Of a stretch of 64,000 nucleotides of DNA, positions 57,369 to 64,000 are shown in pieces. Positions within the stretch are counted from its first letter, which is position 1. Each line of letters starts with the position of its first letter. The stretch lies in assembly GCF_003597395.2 (NCBI RefSeq), contig NC_133774.1, forward strand, positions 32,998,221 through 33,062,220, read 5' to 3'. Source of the stretch: Chelonoidis abingdonii. Taxonomy: Eukaryota > Chordata > Testudines > Testudinidae. The notes below the pieces were generated by a model. It was not told the DNA's origin and made no database searches. It worked only from the letters and a program-made list of their open reading frames with translations. Both the position numbers and the translations under genes were made by a program.

Positions 57369-58160
57369 TTGTGATGCGTTCTTAATGATAGTGATGCTGT
57401 GGCACCACCCTAATCATGGTTAATGTGGCCTGAGGCCAATTAACATACTAGGCTGTACCTGGAGGGTGGACCAGGCTTAATTACGATGAAACCCAGCTGC
57501 AGAGGGTCTGGAAGAGGTTATAAATAGAAGCTGTTTAGCGCACAAAGGTGATAGGGAGGAGTTCTGCAATCACTCATTAGGAGGCTCTGAGAGGGCCAGG
57601 CAGAAAACCCCAAAGGAGAATAAGCCCTCAGATCCTTCCTTGACTGAGTAGAGAAGTCTGGCAAGCAGCCAGGAGAGAAATGAAGCAAGCTCTGGTGCCC
57701 TGAAAAAAGGCAGGAACTGGACTAGGTAGGGAAGCTGTGAAGGCATTTAACTGGGGAACAGAGCAGGAGAAACAAGAAAGGGATGAAAGGTCAACCCCAA
57801 GGAGGGTAGAAGTGGGTTTAAGTCTACATTTGTTGCTTTGAGATTTTGTTGGGGGATTCTAGGGCAGGGCCCTGTGAGTCCTTGCCCTGGAAGTAGGGTG
57901 AAGCTAGAGAGATTGAAGGAGAAGGCCTGAGGAAGGCTTTGTAGGAAAAAGTCCAGGGAGGCAGCAGTAAGAAGTCTGGTGGAGTGAACCCTGATTGCTT
58001 GTCCTAGGTACTCATTTGATTTGAATGAAGGCCCTATCAAGGAGAGTGGATACACTTTGACACAGGAGCTTTGCATGATACAGCAATTCATATGCTGTAT
58101 CATGCATATTGATACAGCAATTCATAATAACTCAATAAAGCCAACCAGAATTCATATGTT
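57369..58160 (+). mobile_element. Possible LTR-like repeat
   Basis: It has TGT at about 57369, a TATA-like 'ggttataaatagaagc' near 57515, an AATAAA near 58133 and a terminal 'gttaca' near 58160. These are LTR-like features in the right order, but no target duplication is visible, so this is only a suggestion. Confidence 0.3.
58073..58126. repeat. Perfect 13-bp hairpin plus third copy of its arm
   Basis: 'gcatgatacagca' (58073-58085) and 'tgctgtatcatgc' (58093-58105) are exact complements around a 7-base loop. The 16 bases 'gatacagcaattcata' (58077-58092) recur directly at 58111-58126. Confidence 0.9.
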
Positions 58161-60389
58161 ACAAAAAGAGATTTCCAAATCATTGCTGTACTGAAATGTA
58201 GGCATCATCTGTAAAAATAAATCCATTTTTTATTAAACATTGGGATCACTAGGTTTTAGAGATGAGTTTGAGCTACTAAGTTTGGATCTGAATGTGAATG
58301 TCTTTAAAGTTCAGAGATGTTTGAATCTGGGCCTTTGGTTCAAGTCCATCTGTAGTTTTTAATCAGACACATGATGTATTAAATGGGCAGTATATAGTGA
58401 TTTAATCTGATATGTCATATACTATAGTTGGCACATCTCTCAGTCTCACCATCTGACTAATGATTACTGTTTAGGTCCCATGGTTACATGGTACCCTACA
58501 AACTTCTATTTACAGGATAAGCACAATCCATTAAACCATTCCTTCATGAGGTACTGGATTCTGTCACTCATTATATCAGATGCAGGAAAGCAGCTAGTAG
58601 AAAAAAAATCCAGCAAAATTTAAAGAATATCTAAATATCTAGATTATAGCACAGAATATCTAAATATCTAGATTTAGCACAGAGGTAGGGGGAAAAATGC
58701 TTTCAGCAGGATTTAAAAAATATTCTGGTTTAAGGTCCAGAACTTGCAATATTGAATAGTAGATTACTCTCAGGGAAGATATCTTAAGGAAAGATATCTC
58801 ACAAACCACCAGAGTTATAAACAGCCAGACACCACTAAAAAACTGAGATTCTGGAAAAAAAATTGGTTTAATAAATTAGGTGTCACCTTTGCTTTAAGGT
58901 TCAAAACATTTTGGCAGACCCATGATTCAAGGAGCAGAGAGTGCAGCTGCTGCTTAAACAATGAGCTAAATCAATCCTTGGTGTAATTCATGTCCATCTA
59001 GAAATGTCCACAGAGTATTTCTTTGTTCTTCCTTGCCTACCTGCTTCTCTCCCCCTCACACTAGAAATATATTATGACTTGGGGGAGACTTCTTTTCACA
59101 TGGCAATCATTAGGAAATGGCAAAAGTTTCAGATGGGCAGCGATCTCTGAGTTGGAGCAGAGTGCTTGACTATCGAAAAATCTTGAAATTAAATATAACA
59201 TCCTGAAAACTGCTTATTGTTGATTTGTCCATTTAGTCACCTGGAATGTTTGTGCTATGACTTGTCATGTCAGCTGAGTGAAATGAGCCCAAACTGAGCT
59301 TTGAAAATAGCCTCAATTTATCAGATATTGCTGAAAATAAACATTGTGTTAATAATTAATACTTGTAGCATTTTATCCAAGTTCCTCTCACTGATTCTCA
59401 GAACCCATGAGAATTTTTGGTTCATTGGTTTCTTTTTATCGGTTACTGAAGCAAGAAATTCAACCCATTTCTCCTGATAACCCAGAAACCTTCCTGATCA
59501 GGCAGGCTGACAGCATCGCTAGTCCCAAAAAAGAAGCATGTATTTATAAAAGCAGTTAATGCGGCAAAAATACAACTACATGGAACAACAACAAAGGAAT
59601 TGTCAAAAGTGATTGGAAACCCATTGACCTGGCAATACTCAAATGTGTATTAGAGATGGTGCCTGGTTTTTGTCTCTGAAGTTCAGTCATCAAGACCTGC
59701 TCATTAGGTCCTGGTGGGATTTTACTGCTTCAAAAGTACAGAGTAGGGGGGACAACTTGTGGTGATAGTCAGAAATGTGGAGGAGTGAGAGTGAAGAGAA
59801 AGAGAATGAACGGGGAAGAGAGAGAAGGAGCAAAGAATACAAAGATAATACAGGGAAAGGGAATGGCTGTTTTGAGTGAATAGAGGGAGTGCCCAATAGG
59901 CTTAGGTGTTTATTTGGGGTGTGGGACAGACAGACTGGATCCCTATCAAAGACAGGTAACTGGACTCGGTGGACCACTTCTCGGAATCAGAGGTGTGCAG
60001 ATTTTTTTTTTGGAGGGGTCAAAATAAAAAATAATCTCAAGTCATGCAAAACCAAAAATGTTTTATTATAATCATCTCTTTTTCAAAAAAAAAATAACGA
60101 GGTTGGTTAGGACTGAGGTTATGAATAGATTCCATTCATGGCTGTTTTGAATCACCATTTAAGCCTACTGGGGTTTTGCCTGGATGGTTTTACGTACTGT
60201 GTTATACCACTGTCTCCTTAGATGTGCATAGCCATCTCACCATGCACTGTTCCATAGAAGATTCTACAAAATGACTAAGCCACTGTGATTGGTGCCTTTT
60301 GATGATTGTACTTATGCATTGTACTTTCAGTCTTCTGTGGCTATCATCATTTCTTGGTCTATCTAGCCTTGTCATGCCCAGGATATGCC
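58161..60389. other. Nothing recognised apart from a short tandem duplication
   Basis: 58625-58653 and 58654-58681 are near-identical 29- and 28-base units ('gaatatctaaatatctagat' onward). Otherwise AT-rich DNA without features. The minus-strand frame 59977-59690 is serine/leucine-rich from a purine-rich plus strand. Confidence 0.5.
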
Positions 60390-62090
60390 AGAGTCACCTA
60401 ATTTAAAATGTTTACAGCTTTTGCTCCAGACACTTTGTCAGTACCCATTATCATGACCATAAAATAATGTGGGTACAATGAGTATTGTATATAATCTGTC
60501 TTTAGCTGACAGGGACATTGATTTAAAGTTCCAAATATTTTATATTCAGAAATACAAACTTTCTGCTGGCAAGCTATCCTCTTGTCAATGCCCTCTTCAT
60601 TTCGGTTGTCATTTGTTATGGTGGAACCTAAGTCAGTGAACGTGCAAAACTGGGGACTTCTGAACTCTGTGCATGTCTCCAAGATATGATGAAAAATAAA
60701 TATCTGATCTACAGTGGAATATAAAGGCTTAATGCCAATTTATGACTCAGAAAGGATTTACTTTGCTTTGCTTTTCATTCAGCCAAAAAAATCACTGGAC
60801 AGAATACCTTGCTAGGAATGCTTATAAGACTTATTTGTCTGTAGTCATTGCAGACTATTGGGTCACTTTATTTAAAGATTGATATAATGATTGAGCATTG
60901 ACAGTCTTCAGGGATTTCACCCTTCACCCTAAGGAGGTTACATAGTCTGCAAAGGAGCATGACCATGCCTCTTGTGCCATATTTTATGGGATAACAGCTG
61001 CACCAGGTGCCTTGTTTTTCAGGAATCTGATTGTGGCTTCAGTTTCTGCTTCCAATACGTGTTGTTCCTCTTGTTGCAGTTGATAGCCTCAAGGGCAGCT
61101 GGGTCTTGACTATACATGTTCAATAGCTGATGAAAATATGCTTTCCATCTTTTAAGTTTTTGATCTTTATCAATTCCATAGGTCCCCTGAACATCACATG
61201 GCTTATTTAACACCTGTAACTCCTTTGATAGAAATCTAACTCTCTGAAAAAGCCCCTCTCGCGCTACTTTTTTTTGTAAGTGTGGTTCAAGTTCTTCATT
61301 TTCTCTCTCAAGCCAGTCTTTCTTTAGCCTTTTTAGTTCCTTGTTGAGCTATCTGTACCTTTCTCCTCAGGGCAATCTTAAGCTTTGAGATGTTCTTGAT
61401 ATGCTTCCTTTTTTACTCTTGGTAGGTTTTTTTCTTTTTCCCAGTCTTTCCTTTTTGTATAGAATTGCATCCCTAAAATACTCCTTGCTCATGGTAGGAA
61501 TGATGTTTTTCATCTCTGCCCAGAGAAGGTCTACTGTTGTGTTCTTTAGGTCTAAGAGGGACAAAGCAGCCACTGATGGTGTTCTGAAAGGTTACCGTAG
61601 TGTCTGCATTTTTCAAAACTTCACCACTATAGACTCTTGTCTTTAAAAAATAAATAAAAAAATTGAAGGACTGGTCTGATTCTGACTGTTGCAACTAGTG
61701 ATGGTCTGAGCCTGCATTTAGGCTTCTGTAGACCTTTCAGTCTAGTCCACTTGTTTTCCAGCATGGCCTTACTAAGATGAAGTTGATCATGTTTTTTGTA
61801 GTACCATCATTAGAAATCCATTCTTCTATCTGGACTCACTTGTGCTGACATGCTGTATGTGTAGTAAACAAGTAATGTAGAACTGAAGCAAAAATCAGTC
61901 TGTCATCTCGCTCATTTCTTAATTCTATTCCTCTTTTTCCCATGATGTTCTTCCTATCCACTTTAATCTTGGTATTAAAGTACCTCATTATGAGCAAAAA
62001 AATCTCTAGATGGGGTTTGAGAAATCTTTGAAGTTCATTGTACAATTGGTTTATGACATTATCTCCTACATCTTGTGGGTGCATAGGTTT
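60390..62090 (-). mobile_element. RTE-like LINE remnant (endonuclease then reverse transcriptase)
   Basis: The minus strand, read from 62084, has QDVGDNVINQLYNELQRFL and MRYFNTKI (endonuclease part with a degraded GDFN motif). Around 60865-60809 comes CNDYRQISLISIPSKVF (reverse transcriptase palm), preceded by a KAPGA motif near 61010. Near 60650-60600 is FTDLGSTITNDNRNEEGIDK, the end of the reverse transcriptase region. The order fits an RTE-type element of the kind often mislabelled 'craniofacial development protein 2-like'. There are many stops and frameshifts, so it is dead. Confidence 0.75.
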
Positions 62091-62141
62091 GTATTATAGT
62101 CACAGGGCCACATTTTCCTTGTAGTTCAATGCTCATTATGT

Positions 62142-63053
62142 GGGCTGGTCTTCACTATGCGGAGATCAATGCTGCTACAATCGATGCAGCAGAGATCGAT
62201 TTAGCGGGTCTAGTGAAGACCCATAAAATTGATGGCTGAGCACTCTCCAGTTGACTCTGGTACTCCAGCTCCCTGAGAGGCTCAATATAGATTTTAAGTG
62301 ACTAAGTCAAAGTACAACAAGTTGGATTTGGTCAAATGAAATAAAAGCAAAACATATTCTAAGTTGATCTTAACACTTTCAGTGCCCTTACAAACTTAGA
62401 TGCTTCTCATCACAGACTGGCTGGTTGCCCTTCAGCCAGGCTCTGCCCTTTGATCAGCACTTCAGTTGCTTGGTGGTGATGTCTGTAGATGGAGGTGGAA
62501 GAGAGAGGAAGAGCATGGCAAACATCTTTCCCCTTTATCATGTTCTTTCTTCCCTCTTGGCTTTGTTCCCCACCCCCTTCAGGGTCAGGTGAGCATTACC
62601 TCATCATAGTCCCTGACTGACCAAGGGAAGGGAGGTGACTCACTCAAGAGTCCAACAGATCCTTTGTTTCTGCCTAGGCTAGAGTCCTTTGTTACTGTGA
62701 GGATGGGCTGGGTTTGTCCCTTACAAGGCCTGATGAGGTGTGAGCTGCCTCTGTTCCTGGAGAGTTTTGCCTGGGCCTGTTTTAAGCCATGAGGGCACAT
62801 GTTCAGCCTTATAACTATATACTTGAAATTATAACCTATAACATTACTATAACAACAATGCTTAGTGCATCATGAGCCTTCTGAAGACACCTGACATGAT
62901 AAATTTTTCATTGGATACCATACAATCATAAGGATGAACATGGGGGTGCAGGGTGTTCCTCCAAGATACAGAGTGTCACAGTCAACTTAAGCTATGTCGA
63001 CTCTGTTATTCACGAACCTGGAGTAGCGTAACTTAGGTCGACAACACAAGCCC
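62142..63053. mobile_element. MITE split by an insertion
   Basis: The left half is 62142-62282 ('gggctggtcttcactatgcg', 'gatcgatttagcgggtctag'). The right half is 62983-63053 ('gagtagcgtaacttaggtcg', ending 'acaagccc'). Together they make a common turtle MITE, interrupted by about 700 bases. Confidence 0.7.
62283..62982. mobile_element. ~700-bp insertion of uncertain class inside the MITE
   Basis: It begins about 'agattttaagtgactaagtc' and ends about 'gatacagagtgtcacag'. I recall it as a dispersed turtle repeat. It has no coding motif, and its ends do not allow a firm class. Confidence 0.45.
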
Positions 63054-63055
63054 TG

Positions 63056-63546
63056 TGTGATGAGTTGCACCTATAGATTTTCAAAGAACAATAAGCTTTT
63101 TCTGATAGTATGAAAGCAACTTTCTCTGGGGACATTCTGTCCTTCAAGAAAAAATTATTTTACATTGGTTTATGAAAATTTTGCTACTGCCAGTCTAATA
63201 TTTCACAAACTGGTATCTATGGAAAAGGATGTCGCTTTAGTTTGAGTTCCCCTTTATCACTCTGGCTCTGCCACATTGATATAGACTTCTCAAAGTCCAT
63301 GTTCCAATGTGCACTCATGTTTTGGCACTGAACAAACTCTTCTTTCCTAGCCAATTTTTTTTTTTTTTTTTGCAACAACTAAAGTTTCCAAAGAGCTGGA
63401 ATGAACCTTTTTTGGGCTGGATGTTGTTTGATCTAGTATTTTATTATTATTATTCTTGCTCATTTTGTCAGTTTCTGGGCTTAAGTAAGTGCCTAGACTG
63501 CCAGCTATCTCAAGTCTAGGCAACCCCCTCCTATTCACTACTCATT
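63056..63546. other. Nothing recognised
   Basis: AT-rich with a T-run at about 63355-63372. Confidence 0.5.
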
Positions 63547-63780
63547 AAGGGTACCTATGTTTCACCATGAGGAGGTCAGAGTGGGTATGTGTATACAGCA
63601 AAGAAAAACCCATTATTGGCCCGTTCCCGCCAACTCGAGCTTGTGGGGTTCAGGCTGCAGGGCTCTTTCATTGCTGGGAAGACATCTGGGCTCAGGCTGG
63701 AGCTCAGGCTCTGGGATGCTCCCACCACACGGGCTGGCACAGGTCAGCTGTGGGTTTTTCTTTACCGTGAAGATATACCT
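63547..63780. mobile_element. MITE with 'pseudo-gene' frames
   Basis: It starts 'agggtacctatgtttcacc' and ends near 'gaagatatacct'. The inside has 'ctcgagcttgtggggttcag' and 'gctcaggctctgggatgctc', with its inverted partner phrases, as in a known turtle palindromic MITE. The overlapping open frames (63557-63909) are by-products. 63781-64000 holds nothing recognised. Confidence 0.6.
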
Positions 63781-64000
63781 AGTAGTTGTTGGATTTGTGG
63801 TATGTTTGAGTCCTTGCTCTCACTTAAAGTACTACAGGGTTGGCGCTGCCAGTGTTCGACCCATGAGCAAGATCAACTAATAGGAAAAATCATTTGGGAT
63901 TGTACATAACATTTTGTTCAATTTGAAATAATGTTTTGTGTTTTGATTTTTTTCATCCTTTTTTAATGACGTTGAAATGAACTTCAGAACAAAGTCACTT

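Noticed and set aside
60390..62090. A 'craniofacial development protein 2-like' host gene
   Set aside because: The order endonuclease then reverse transcriptase, with many disruptions, is that of a dead LINE. The name is a known mis-annotation of such elements.
63557..63909. Overlapping 106-107-codon frames near the window end
   Set aside because: They cover a palindromic MITE whose sequence explains them.
1..64000. tRNA, rRNA, snRNA genes, CRISPR arrays or prokaryotic systems
   Set aside because: I saw no cloverleaf with A and B boxes, no rRNA blocks and no regularly spaced repeats. The window is a vertebrate gene plus transposable elements.

Overview
The window is vertebrate nuclear DNA, most likely from a turtle. 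The evidence is a CR1 LINE 3' end that I recognise from chelonians, Penelope-like retroelements, many hAT, PIF/Harbinger and Tigger-type DNA transposons, MIR-type SINEs, and one long intron-rich gene with vertebrate splice sites. The turtle assignment rests on remembered repeat families, not on a search. There is no bacterial-style gene organisation, CRISPR array, tRNA or rRNA.

The one convincing protein-coding gene is embigin (EMB), complete on the minus strand. I reconstructed nine coding exons from splice sites and phase: 42907-42817, 35851-35762, 34104-34015, 31632-31440, 28775-28687, 20872-20745, 17667-17385, 16325-16292 and 13362-13305. They total 1056 nt, or 351 codons plus a stop, and every junction phase agrees. 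The protein has a signal peptide, two short N-terminal exons that are duplicates of each other, two Ig domains, a transmembrane helix with a buried glutamate, and an acidic tail. A CpG island covers exon 1. The intron after exon 5 has a GC donor.

Intron 5 carries an isolated minus-strand exon-like block (26755-26869). It encodes what looks like the first half of a DBF4-type zinc finger, with intact splice sites but phases that do not fit EMB. This is the most unexpected item in the window.

Downstream of EMB (1.6-12.9 kb) lies a diverged inverted duplication with arms of about 5 kb. Penelope-like fragments sit at its centre and at its left edge. The left edge also has a 25-N assembly gap, and the two Penelope pieces are nearly consecutive parts of one element.

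EMB introns hold a 1-kb Tigger-like element, a Harbinger MITE, a hAT nested inside another hAT (both with 8-bp target duplications), a fold-back hAT of about 2.9 kb, and a striking quasi-palindrome at 13.9 kb. Upstream of EMB (43.5-64 kb) I see no gene. That region holds a 3.9-kb Harbinger with a decayed transposase, a Gypsy-like gag/protease remnant, a Penelope endonuclease remnant, a solo LTR with a 5-bp target duplication, an SGNH-hydrolase-like pseudo-ORF, an RTE-like LINE remnant, several MITEs and a few unclassified repeats.
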